Part shown: positions 1 through 6,050 of the stretch, in pieces
How the letters are laid out: every line of letters begins with the position of its first letter
How positions within the stretch are numbered: position 1 is the first letter of the stretch
From: Streptomyces viridochromogenes
Lineage (GTDB): Bacteria; Actinomycetota; Actinomycetes; Streptomycetales; Streptomycetaceae
DNA length: 11,618 nt
Assembly (NCBI RefSeq): GCF_001270495.1
Contig: NZ_LGUR01000027.1
Coordinates: 1 to 11,618, forward strand
Direction of reading: 5' to 3'
The notes under the pieces: model-generated
Database searches by the model: none
Told to the model about the DNA's origin: nothing
The model's input: the letters and a program-made list of their open reading frames with translations, nothing else
Made by a program: the position numbers and the translations under genes

Positions 1-1
1 G

Positions 2-622
2 GTTCAGCCAGGGGCTGGGGCTGGGGCTGCGCCTGGTCCGGGGAACGAGGCTGAGCTGCCGGGCGATGAGAAGCCGGCCCCCGACGAGCCTGCACCGAGC
101 CCTGTTGAGCCGGGGGCCGAGACTCCGGTGGAGAAGCCGGGCGGTTCGGAGCATCCGGGTGAGCTGGAGCCCCCGGGGTATCCGGGGTATCCGGGTGAGC
201 CGGGCTATCCGGGTGATTCGGGGTCAGGGGAGGAGCACCCCAAGCCGGAGGCCCCGGTGCCGTCGGAGGACCCGGTACCGCCGGAGGCTCCGGTGCCGCC
301 GGAGGCTCCGGTGCCGGCGGATGGCCCGGGAGCCCCGGAGGTCGAGGCTCCAGAGACGCCCACGCCCATACCCACGCCCACGCCAGAGCCGTCGTCCCCA
401 ACTCCCGTAGAGCCGGGTCCGGTTGATGGGACGCCGGAGGTCCCGCAGACTCCGGAGGCCCCACAGGCCCCACAGGCCCCACAGGCCCCACAGGCCCCAC
501 AGGCCCCACAGGCCCCAGAGGGCCAGCACCCCCCAGACAGTCAGACCCCGCCGGTGAACACGGACCCCGCGCCCACGCCCCAGCCCACGCCCGGGGCCCC
601 CGGAAACAACTGCGGGCCCTGA
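2..622 (+). CDS. Proline-rich repetitive protein, C-terminal part (5' end outside window)
   Basis: The reading frame is open from the left edge to a TGA at 620-622, so this is the 3' end of a longer gene; the GTG at 128 is only an internal Val codon. The visible 206 residues are almost entirely Pro, Gly, Glu, Ala and Thr. They include a collagen-like PGYPGYPGEPGYPGDSG stretch, VPPEAP repeats, PTPTPTP runs and six consecutive QAP triplets, ending in NNCGP. No catalytic domain, membrane segment or sortase motif is visible. Such low-complexity tails usually act as extended linkers or wall-spanning stalks of secreted or membrane proteins, but the N-terminal part that would decide this is missing. 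Codon positions 1-3 behave as in Streptomyces genes, so this frame is preferred over the long antisense frame. Function not recognised. Confidence 0.75.
   Translation, partial: VQPGAGAGAAPGPGNEAELPGDEKPAPDEPAPSPVEPGAETPVEKPGGSEHPGELEPPGYPGYPGEPGYPGDSGSGEEHPKPEAPVPSEDPVPPEAPVPPEAPVPADGPGAPEVEAPETPTPIPTPTPEPSSPTPVEPGPVDGTPEVPQTPEAPQAPQAPQAPQAPQAPQAPEGQHPPDSQTPPVNTDPAPTPQPTPGAPGNNCGP
461..514 (+). repeat. Six perfect 9-bp tandem repeats (CCACAGGCC), coding for QAP
   Basis: Six identical in-frame copies of a 9-bp unit encode (QAP)6 inside the proline-rich protein. The DNA identity between copies, not just amino-acid similarity, suggests recent slippage or unequal exchange. Copy number may vary between strains without breaking the frame, because the unit is a multiple of three. 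Confidence 0.9.
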
Positions 623-684
623 CCACGACGAAGACGACCGACTGACCCGCCCGAGCCACGCGGGCCACACGGGTCACACGGACC

Positions 685-726
685 ACGTGGGCCGCGCCGA
701 GTGCTACCCCTCGGCGCGGCCCACGT
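685..726. terminator. Bidirectional terminator hairpin between convergent genes
   Basis: A 17-bp perfect inverted repeat (arms 685-701 and 710-726) is separated by the 8-nt loop TGCTACCC. It lies 62 bp past the stop of the + strand proline-rich gene and 33 bp past the stop of the - strand small membrane protein gene. It therefore fits a factor-independent terminator serving both. It has no U-tract, as is common in Streptomyces. Confidence 0.8.
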
Positions 727-759
727 CCGCATTGCGGCCGGGAGACCGGCCGTACGAAT

Positions 760-996
760 TCAGTTGGAGTCGGAACCCGATCCCGACCCCGACCCCGAGT
801 CCGAGCCCCCCAGGACGGAGAGATCCGAGCCCGAGCCCTGACGAGAACGCCCCGACCCCCGCACCAACTTGCCCACACCCAGGGTCACCGCGGCCACCGC
901 GCGCACCCAGCGGGGCCCGCCCCGAGACGCCCATACGACACAGACGCACCCCCCGACGGTGAGCACGAGAACACCGACCAGCGCGAGCACGATCAT
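760..996 (-). CDS. Small membrane protein with Gly/Ser-rich tail
   Basis: A 78-80 residue protein. A hydrophobic N-terminal segment (IVLALVGVLVLTVGGCVCVVW) would form a single transmembrane helix or uncleaved signal anchor. It is followed by a basic stretch (RGGPRWVRAV) and a C-terminal tail of alternating Gly, Ser and Asp. Two ATGs are possible, at 1002 and 996. The Shine-Dalgarno-like AAGGGG abuts the first but sits six bases from the second, so 996 is preferred. It lies downstream of the YqeB-like gene on the same strand with a gap of about 100 bp, so co-transcription is possible, and it ends before the shared terminator. Function unknown; the basic-after-TM order suggests a cytosolic C-terminus. 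Confidence 0.65.
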   Translation of the reverse strand: MIVLALVGVLVLTVGGCVCVVWASRGGPRWVRAVAAVTLGVGKLVRGSGRSRQGSGSDLSVLGGSDSGSGSGSGSDSN

Positions 997-1060
997 GCTC
1001 ATCCCCTTCTTCCACTACGGTCGACGCAATGCTCTCAGCCGATACGGCGCCCGAGCCCCG

Positions 1061-1093
1061 CTCCCCGGAACCTCCCCGAACCCACTCCCCGAA
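1061..1093. repeat. Three short direct repeats CTCCCCG(G)AA in a gene gap
   Basis: CTCCCCGGAA (1061-1070), CTCCCCGAA (1072-1080) and CTCCCCGAA (1085-1093) lie just downstream of the YqeB-like stop and upstream of the small membrane protein gene. On the minus strand they read TTCGGGGAG. They could be a binding-site cluster or simple low-complexity drift; there is no independent support for either. Confidence 0.4.
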
Positions 1094-1102
1094 TCCCGCA
1101 CC

Positions 1103-1876
1103 TCAGGGCCGCAGCGGCGTGCGCCAGTACTGCCGCTTCTTCTCGTCACGTACGACGACGCCGAGCCTCAGCAACTCCTCGCGCAGTTCCCGGGCTTCCT
1201 CGGAGCCCTCCTCCTTCTTCCGGGCCACCTCGCGGGCCCGCAGCAACGCGTCCGCCCCGTCGGGCAGCCCGGGCATGCCGGGAACCCAGCGCCGGAACTC
1301 ATCCCGATGCGGATCCTCATCGGCCCACCGATGGCCGTGCCCGGCGAAGGCATCGGCCAGCCGTGCCCAGGACAGGTTGCAGCCCTCCCGGGCGATCTCC
1401 ATACCGTCCGGCCCGAGCAGCACGAGTTGCTTGCCGTCCCGTACCGCCAGGGCGACCTCGTCCCGCCCGAACTCCTGCGAGGAGCCCCGAACGCCGAGGA
1501 CCACACGGTCGGCCGAAACCCTCACCGACAGCGACTCGTGCACGGCGACGAACCCGACCACCAGCCCCAGACCGGCACCCACCGCGATGCCCCCGATGGT
1601 CAGCCAGGGCTCCGGCACGGACGTCACCAGCTTGGCCGGCCCCTGCAAGGGTGCCCAGCGCAGCGTCACAAGCCAGTCGGCGAGAAGGGTGACGAGCCAG
1701 CCGACGCCGGCCCCGCAGACCGTGCAAAAGAGTGTCAGGAACCAGGCGGACTCGGCGAGCGAGGTGCTGCCTTCGCGGCCTACGGCCTCGCCCTTCTCCC
1801 AACGGAGACCCTCAGCGCTCCGTGCGTCCCCTGCGCTCCGTGCGTTCCCCGTATCCCGCATGTCCCCCGCCCTCAT
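1103..1876 (-). CDS. YqeB-like membrane protein with PH-like domain and CysRS-like C-terminus
   Basis: A 257-residue protein from the ATG at 1876. Residues 1-40 are variable and charged. Residues 45-70 (WFLTLFCTVCGAGVGWLVTLLADW) and 91-112 (WLTIGGIAVGAGLGLVVGFV) form two membrane helices joined by a short PLQGPAKLV loop. Residues about 114-195 form a beta-rich PH-like domain with the hallmark GKQLVLLGPDG, and DEFRRWVPGMPGLPDGADAL leads into a helical tail (about 200-250) ending VVVRDEKKRQYWR. That tail resembles the C-terminal helical domain of cysteinyl-tRNA synthetase. From memory, the order matches the YqeB family of Bacillus and Streptomyces, whose role is unknown. The frame is open to 2116, but residues there are unlike the family. 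An internal ATG at 1861 has a closer G-rich SD and is an alternative start. Confidence 0.8.
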   Translation of the reverse strand: MRAGDMRDTGNARSAGDARSAEGLRWEKGEAVGREGSTSLAESAWFLTLFCTVCGAGVGWLVTLLADWLVTLRWAPLQGPAKLVTSVPEPWLTIGGIAVGAGLGLVVGFVAVHESLSVRVSADRVVLGVRGSSQEFGRDEVALAVRDGKQLVLLGPDGMEIAREGCNLSWARLADAFAGHGHRWADEDPHRDEFRRWVPGMPGLPDGADALLRAREVARKKEEGSEEARELREELLRLGVVVRDEKKRQYWRTPLRP

Positions 1877-2075
1877 GTCGCTGCCACTCTCCCGCTCTAG
1901 CTCAGGTCGTCGGGTCGCCGGTATGGCGTAGCGCCGAGCCTGGCAAGCGTCCGTATGCCTTGTCATCGGCCGATGGTCCAGGACGCTGCGACTTTGGTCG
2001 TTGCTGTCGACACCTTCGAGGGCCTGGCATGGCCACTCGGGAAGGCAACGGGCGCCCGACGGGCGCACAAACAGG

Positions 2076-2109
2076 ACCCGGCGCCGGGCTCGTGGCCCAG
2101 ACGCCGGGT
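2076..2109 (-). terminator. Hairpin terminator downstream of secreted peptide gene
   Basis: ACCCGGCG (2076-2083) pairs with CGCCGGGT (2102-2109), and an inner stem GGGC/GCCC (2086-2089 with 2095-2098) closes a 5-nt loop. It sits 38 bp past the stop codon of the minus-strand secreted peptide gene. A second GC palindrome follows (GCGCCCG-A-CGGGCGC, 2052-2066). Confidence 0.5.
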
Positions 2110-2146
2110 ACCCCATTCGGTCAACTACGTGACGGATCCATGTTGC

Positions 2147-2401
2147 TCAGTGGTGGCAACCGCCGCCAACGTGTTGGTACTGCCCGCCCGGGTGGCCCTC
2201 ACCATTGGCCAAGTTGCCGGCAAGGCCGTTGAGCAGCCCGACCTGGCCGAGAATGCTGACGTCCAGGTCGTGAGAGTGGCAGTGCCCGTGACCGTGACCG
2301 TGACCGTCATACGAGGGCTGGGCGTTCGCGGTGCCGGTGGCTATGAGGCTGAGGGTCCCGACCATCGCGGCCGCGACAGCGGCCTTCTGAAGCTTGCGCA
2401 T
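2147..2401 (-). CDS. Small secreted histidine-rich peptide
   Basis: An 84-residue protein. The start at 2401 is set by a textbook ribosome site, AAGGAGG, four bases before the ATG; the longer upstream frame lacks one. Residues 1-27 are a Sec signal peptide (basic MRKLQK, hydrophobic core, ATGTANA cleavage site before Gln28). The mature 57-residue peptide opens with YDGHGHGHGHCHSHD (residues 31-45), six His and one Cys. It continues with a hydrophobic SILGQVGLLNGLAGNLANG segment and ends GGGCHH. The two Cys (41, 82) could form a disulfide, and the His/Cys clusters could bind zinc, nickel or copper. The hydrophobic middle is reminiscent of small Streptomyces surface proteins such as rodlins, but I cannot assign a family. 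The DNA under the His run is a repeating GTGACC hexamer. Confidence 0.8.
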   Translation of the reverse strand: MRKLQKAAVAAAMVGTLSLIATGTANAQPSYDGHGHGHGHCHSHDLDVSILGQVGLLNGLAGNLANGEGHPGGQYQHVGGGCHH

Positions 2402-2599
2402 TTCTCCTCCTTGGGTCGAGTAGAGCGCACACCTAAAGATCCTTATTGCGCTCATTTCGGAGGCTAATCCGATATCTCCGTCGGCGCTCATCGGGACTGC
2501 CATACGGAGCACGCCCGTGAAGCCCCATCAGCTCCGGCGGCCTCCCCCAGAGAGCGCGGCACCTGTCAGGGCCCACCCACCTTGGCCGGGTGAGGAGGC

Positions 2600-3446
2600 A
2601 TCAGCTCTGCCAGATTCCGATACCGCGCTTGCGCCAGTGTCTCCCGAGCCAAGTCCGACGCGGCTGATGCCCGGGTCCTGGCCAACATCCTGCGGACCGA
2701 CCGGCACACTCACCGCCCCCTGCCTGACGACAGCGAAGCCGGCCAGGCCGTCGCCGTCCTGGCTCGCGCTCACCAGCACGCGATCTGGGATCGGCAGCAG
2801 ATGATCAACCGGCTCCGCTCACACTTGCGCGAGTACTACCCGGCCGCCCTGACGGCCTTCCACGGCCCTGGAAAACCCGGACTCGACCCGCCACGCGCCC
2901 GCGTGATCCTGACTGCCGCACCCACGCCGGCTGACGCCGTCAGACTCACCCGCAGCCAACTGCGCGCACTACTCAAGCGCGGCGAACGTCCACGCTGCGG
3001 AATCGAAGCAGAGGTCGAGCGACTTCGGGAGATCTTCCGCGCGGACTACCTCCGACAGCTGCCGCAGGTTGAACAGGCTCTGGACACCAAGCAACAGCGC
3101 TCATCCGGCAGGTCGATGCCGCTTGCACCAGCGTCGCCCAGCTCGCGGCGGCGACGGAGGAAGCATTTCTCGCGCACCCAGATGCCGCGATCATCGCCAG
3201 CTTCCCGGGGCTGTCCGTGCTCTCCGGAGCCCGTGTCCTCGCAGAGATCGGAGACGACCGCGAACGCTTCGCGGATGCCCGCGCGATGAAGGCATACGCC
3301 GGCGCGGCACCCGTTACGCGGGCCTCTGGTCGCAGCCATGTCGTTGTGGCTCGCAACTGCTCGGCTGCCTCTACCACTGCCTACAACGCCGCACGCTATT
3401 CGACCCCGATCGTGCCTTCACACCGCCCGTGGACCTCGCCGCCTGA
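2600..3446 (+). pseudogene. IS110-family transposase remnant (5'-truncated, frameshifted, internal deletion)
   Basis: Three reading frames assemble into one IS110-type transposase. Frame A (about 2600-3084) carries SRAKSDAADARVLANILR, the KSDxxDA acidic motif that closes the DEDD RuvC-like site, and continues to LPQVEQAL. After a one-base shift near 3084, frame B (3085-about 3358) gives HQATALIRQVDAA, SFPGLSVLSGARVLAEIGDD and AYAGAAPVTRASG of the Transposase_20 domain. Frame C (about 3357-3446) gives LLGCLYHCLQRRTLFD and the normal family end. The N-terminal part with the first Asp and Glu is gone. Roughly 50 codons between VVVARN and LLGCLYHC are deleted, the region that normally holds the catalytic Ser. 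It cannot encode an active transposase. Assignment rests on recalled family motifs. Confidence 0.85.
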
Positions 3447-3469
3447 TCACCTACTTGACCCACCAGCGA

Positions 3470-3481
3470 CATGAGATGTCT
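3470..3481 (+). mobile_element. Probable right end of the IS110-type element
   Basis: CATGAGATGTCT follows the IS110 remnant stop by about 24 bp, and IS5-type transposase coding begins immediately beyond it on the other strand (TCGAAG of the VAEQSK motif). The abrupt switch places the element boundary at about 3481. IS110 elements lack long terminal inverted repeats, so the exact base is uncertain. Confidence 0.5.
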
Positions 3482-3838
3482 TCGACTGCTCGGCGACGGT
3501 GTGGTCGCGGGTGGACACCAGGGTGCCGTCCACGATCAGCACGGTGCCCCTGCGGAACCGCTTGCGAGCCTCCAGCGCAAACGACGGCCCGAGGTGGCGG
3601 ATGATGCGGTCGCCGCGGACTCGAGATGCCGCACAGCGGGACGAGCTGACGTCGGGTCAGATTCGTACGCCAGTAAGCGGCGACCAATAGGACTCGGTCC
3701 TCCTAGCGGTAGTCGCCAGGGTCGGCCTTGTGGGTCGGGTCGGCACCCTCACACGCAACGCGGTGATCAGCCTTGCGAACTTCCGCGGGCTCAGCCCAGT
3801 GAAGGGGCTATCCAGGACGGCTCGGACGCCGTGATCAC
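3478..3838 (-). pseudogene. IS5-family (DDE_Tnp_4 / HARBI-like) transposase N-terminal remnant
   Basis: On the minus strand, pieces in different frames line up with an IS5-family transposase. They are VITASEPSWIAP from the GTG at 3838, then FTGLSPRKFARLITALRV, then DRVLLVAAYWRTNLTRRQL, then DRIIRHLGPSFALEARKRF and TVLIVDGTLVSTRDHTVAEQ. Asp in IVDGTL is the first catalytic Asp of the DDE site. At least three frameshifts separate the pieces, and an in-frame TAG precedes the third. The C-terminal half, with the remaining catalytic residues, is absent: coding stops at the IS110 end near 3481, implying that the IS110 element inserted here and the far half was later lost. Assignment uses remembered consensus of this common Streptomyces IS group. 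Confidence 0.8.
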
Positions 3839-3905
3839 ACCAGCCACACGAAGATCATCGCCGGATGGTTAGGGTGCCTTCGTCGAGGTGACGAAGTGGA
3901 GACGA

Positions 3906-4178
3906 ATGATGGAGCAGGACGAAGCCCTGAAGCTTGCGGTGGCATTTCTCGCGGACAGCCAGAGCGAGTACGAGCCGCCGCTTGCCATCGACACAGAGCG
4001 AGTCCGCCAGAGCAACGGGCTCCTGATCGTGCCCTACAACTCGGTGCAGTACCTAGCCTCGCGTGATGTGAGAGAGCAACTGTTGGACTGCTGGCCCATC
4101 CTCGTCGACCTTGAACGCGGAAACGTGCGCTTCGGGACCCTGGACGAGCGCCACCTGTGGAGGATTCACAGCACTTGA
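3906..4178 (+). CDS. YrhB/Imm35-like immunity protein (orphan)
   Basis: A 90-residue protein. The start is ATG 3906 or the adjacent ATG 3909, with GTGGAG just upstream; a GTG at 3888 is possible but poorly placed. The layout matches YrhB/Imm35-type immunity proteins: an N-terminal helix (EALKLAVAFLADS), a beta strand around residues 38-46 (NGLLIVPYNS), then YLASRD, then WPILVDLERGNVRFGT, which is the family's P-x-LVD-x-x-x-G-x-V-x-x-x-GT signature. Imm35 proteins neutralise peptidase-type effector toxins of polymorphic toxin systems, acting in the cytoplasm. No toxin gene is present within the window: upstream are IS remnants, downstream a remnant region. It may be a protective orphan or a survivor of a lost locus. 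Family call moderately sure, partner unknown. Confidence 0.65.
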   Translation: MMEQDEALKLAVAFLADSQSEYEPPLAIDTERVRQSNGLLIVPYNSVQYLASRDVREQLLDCWPILVDLERGNVRFGTLDERHLWRIHST

Positions 4179-4184
4179 CGGAGG

Positions 4185-4222
4185 CTGTGGCTGTCCACAA
4201 CCACAGTTACGGGACAGCTCTC
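4185..4222 (-). repeat. IS-end-like terminal repeat plus small hairpin after the immunity gene
   Basis: On the minus strand, GAGCTGTCCCGTAACTGTGG reads inward to the left. Its core TGTCCCGTAA (4207-4216) is identical to the core at 11530-11539 at the edge of the IS5-family element, and 13 of 15 bases match around it. This suggests the outer end of an IS whose body lay to the left. The adjoining CTGTGG (4185-4190) and CCACAG (4201-4206) form a weak hairpin that could terminate the immunity gene. Confidence 0.45.
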
Positions 4223-4413
4223 AGGTACCGAACGGCATCCAGGTTGCTTCGCTGCACGCCGACGATTGATAGCACCAGCCCGAGGAATGCACGGTTGCCT
4301 CCATCGAGCCCGAGCGACGTTGTCGTGGACCGCCGCGGCCGTCAAAAGGGGTGCGCCTCATGGTTCGTTACTCCGGAGGAACCAGCCACAGGCGGCAAAC
4401 GGGGCTGACGTCG

Positions 4414-4527
4414 TCACACGTCTGTCTCGTCCAGGAACTCACGGAGGTCAACTTCCTCGCGGGCTCCGCGGTTTGTGGTGGTCACGTGGATGCCGGCGAT
4501 CGCGACGTCTACGCAGGCAGCAATCGC
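4414..4527 (-). pseudogene. C-terminal gene fragment, unidentified
   Basis: The minus-strand frame ending at TGA (4414-4416) reads AIAACVDVAIAGIHVTTTNR followed by GAREEVDLREFLDETDV. Its third codon positions are about three-quarters G or C, and the acidic, helix-like ending looks like a real C-terminus. The frame has no ATG, GTG or TTG start before it runs into the upstream small membrane gene in another frame. It is most simply the 3' end of a gene whose front was lost. I do not recognise the family. Confidence 0.3.
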
Positions 4528-4583
4528 CCGCTGGCAACCTGGTGCGCTCGGTGGGCACCGAATGCACCAGGCATTTGCACACG

Positions 4584-4811
4584 TCAGGCGCCGAAGAGCC
4601 GTGCCAGCAATACCTGGGCGAGGATCCCTCCGCCGGCGAAGGCCGCTCCCTTGAGTAACTGGACTATCAGAGCCCAGCGCAGGAAGCGGACGCGGCGTCG
4701 GATCTTCAGCCAGGGCGCGATCGGCTTGGTGCCGTCGGCTGTGCCACGACGGCGCAGCCGAGCAGCCCGAAGCTTCCTGGCGAAAGAGGCCAGGTCGGCC
4801 TTACTATTCAA
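4584..4811 (-). CDS. Small membrane protein, TTG start
   Basis: A 75-residue protein read from a TTG at 4811. The choice is supported by AAGGAG seven bases upstream, the best ribosome site in the region. The N-terminal half is strongly basic (KLRAARLRRRG, KIRRRVRFLR). Residues about 45-72 (WALIVQLLKGAAFAGGGILA then QVLLARLF) form one hydrophobic, Gly-containing helix near the C-terminus, so it is probably a tail-anchored inner-membrane protein with a positively charged cytosolic domain. No family recognised. It stands alone: the fragment downstream on the same strand is in another frame and appears dead. Small cationic single-helix proteins can be toxins or membrane regulators, but nothing here shows that. 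Confidence 0.55.
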   Translation of the reverse strand: MNSKADLASFARKLRAARLRRRGTADGTKPIAPWLKIRRRVRFLRWALIVQLLKGAAFAGGGILAQVLLARLFGA

Positions 4812-5029
4812 TTTGGAACTCCTTGTTGGTCAACGGAACTAACGGGGATGTTCAAGCAGGGGAGGCTCCGGCCGCGGTTTGGCGACCTCTTGGACCGGGC
4901 CTTCCCTGCATCTCCGTGCTGGAGGCCCGCGGCAGGTGTCATTAACTGCGAAACAAGATTTTAAAAACATGCTTGGCAAACCTCCAAGATCCTCTCTTCT
5001 GGCTCGTTGATGGATTCTCTGAGGGAGGC

Positions 5030-5728
5030 CTAGCGGGCCTCGCCAAAGGCAATCGTGATTTTCACTGAATCCTTTCCTGCGGATTCCGCAGCGCGAAGAA
5101 GGATTTCCATCTCGTGCGGCATCCCCGCACCGGCGAGGGCGCTGACGGTGGCACCGATTTCCTCTTCGTTCAGCGTCGTCCCCAAGCTCCACAGAAGATT
5201 GATCTGGTCGACGTGAGGAATCTCCGTGAGGTGCTCTGGAAGGCCTGCCCCCTGCGGGGTGGCGCCAGAGGACCGGCGCAACGCTTCGATGCCGCCCAGG
5301 GGCTCCCGCTCGGCCGCCGAGGCAGAGGACCGGCGCAACGATCCGCCGCCGACGACCCGTCCGCGCTGCCTGTCGCGCTCGTTGCAGACACAGCCGTCGC
5401 CGCATCGACGGCATGTTGACTTCCGGGCGGCATGAAGCAACTCCTCAAGTTCCGCGAAACTGCAACTCAAAGAGGTGCCCGACGAGTTGAGTACCCCATC
5501 GGCCGCCAGGTCGTACAGCTGCCTCAGTGCCTCCGGGGCGGGGAGCCGCCGTCCGGAGAGCCAGTGAGACAGGAGGGACGGTGAGATCGCCAGCGCCGTG
5601 GCCTTCACCTTCATGGTGGCGCCGGGGTGGACGTGCGGGATGAGGCCCTTTAGAGCACAGGCAAGTGCCCGCACCTCCTCTGTAGCCCCTGGTACGCAGG
5701 CGTCGCTGATGGACCCAAGTGACGGCAT
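5030..5728 (-). CDS. HTH (XRE-like) transcriptional regulator
   Basis: A 232-residue protein from the ATG at 5728. A TTG at 5755 with GAGG five bases upstream is an alternative start adding nine residues. Residues 18-75 (EVRALACALKGLIP, then ATALAISPSLLSHWLSGRRL, then PAPEALRQLYDLA) match the helix-turn-helix of Streptomyces XRE-like proteins, with SLLSHWLSGRR as recognition helix. Cys106, 109, 113 and 115 (CRRCGDGCVC) form a tight cluster that could bind metal or sense redox. Residues 131-156 contain a duplicated LRRSS motif, and the C-terminal 70 residues are helical, of unknown fold. It is divergent from the HNH-like/ParB-like/SNF2 cassette across about 320 bp, so it is a natural candidate for that cassette's regulator and its own. 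Function of the C-terminus unknown. Confidence 0.7.
   Translation of the reverse strand: MPSLGSISDACVPGATEEVRALACALKGLIPHVHPGATMKVKATALAISPSLLSHWLSGRRLPAPEALRQLYDLAADGVLNSSGTSLSCSFAELEELLHAARKSTCRRCGDGCVCNERDRQRGRVVGGGSLRRSSASAAEREPLGGIEALRRSSGATPQGAGLPEHLTEIPHVDQINLLWSLGTTLNEEEIGATVSALAGAGMPHEMEILLRAAESAGKDSVKITIAFGEAR
5266..5340. repeat. 18-bp direct repeat pair inside the regulator gene
   Basis: CAGAGGACCGGCGCAACG occurs at 5266-5283 and again at 5323-5340, exactly 57 bp (19 codons) apart and in the same frame, encoding the doubled LRRSS motif. Recombination between the copies would remove 19 residues without a frameshift. Confidence 0.85.
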
Positions 5729-5890
5729 GCCAAACGAAACCTTTCGGACGCCCAATACTGCCTCGGATACTGCAAATTGAGAGAACCCTATCCCGTCGCC
5801 CCGCGCAACAGGCCTCGTTCGCAGGGTTTCCTGACTACGTTTCAGGTAAACAGCTCGACCGCCGCAAACCCTGAAATAAGCGGAGGAAAC

Positions 5891-5934
5891 GGATCTTTAC
5901 AAGACCTCAAATTTTCACCCTTGAGTAAAGATCC
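5891..5934. promoter_or_regulatory. Inverted repeat / operator-like hairpin upstream of the cassette
   Basis: GGATCTTTAC (5891-5900) and GTAAAGATCC (5925-5934) are perfect inverted copies. Inside, CTCAA (5906-5910) pairs with TTGAG (5921-5925), so the transcript could fold as a bulged hairpin with a 10-nt loop. It is AT-rich relative to its surroundings and lies between the divergent HTH regulator and the cassette. It ends just before a possible promoter (TAGTAAT near 5967-5973 as -10, with no convincing -35). Most likely a two-half-site operator; an RNA attenuator is the alternative. Confidence 0.5.
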
Positions 5935-6050
5935 CCAATTGCTGGAATGGTCACGGACGGTCGTGCTAGTAATGAATCTCCGCAGGCGATTGCTCTGCAT
6001 CGGCACCTCACACCTCCCGGCGGGAGGGTTCCTCTGCGAATGGAGTCACC

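Larger units (their letters stand above)
4179..4583. other. Gene-poor stretch with decayed sequence
   Basis: This 405-bp stretch between the immunity gene and the small membrane protein gene holds the IS-end-like repeat and one coding-like fragment (4414-4527, minus). Otherwise only short open frames without ribosome sites or recognisable motifs appear. It reads as debris between IS insertions. Confidence 0.6.

Noticed and set aside
461..514. CRISPR-like repeat array
   Set aside because: Units are 9 bp, contiguous, without spacers and in frame with coding sequence; no cas genes.
224..670. Long minus-strand frame rich in WGL repeats opposite the proline-rich gene
   Set aside because: It is the antisense shadow of the 9-bp repeat and lacks a ribosome site and normal composition.
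869..1931. Two long + strand frames (343 and 300 residues)
   Set aside because: They lie opposite the YqeB-like gene, have Arg/Pro/Ser-rich shadow composition and show no family motif.
2052..2066. GCGCCCG-A-CGGGCGC palindrome as an operator or attachment site
   Set aside because: Such GC palindromes are common by chance in this composition, and it sits beside a terminator; no second copy found.
2517..2804. + strand 95-residue frame
   Set aside because: Its second half overlaps IS110 coding in another frame; no ribosome site or motif.
3835..4200. Minus-strand 121-residue frame opposite the immunity gene
   Set aside because: Shadow frame; the + strand gene has a family signature and ribosome site.
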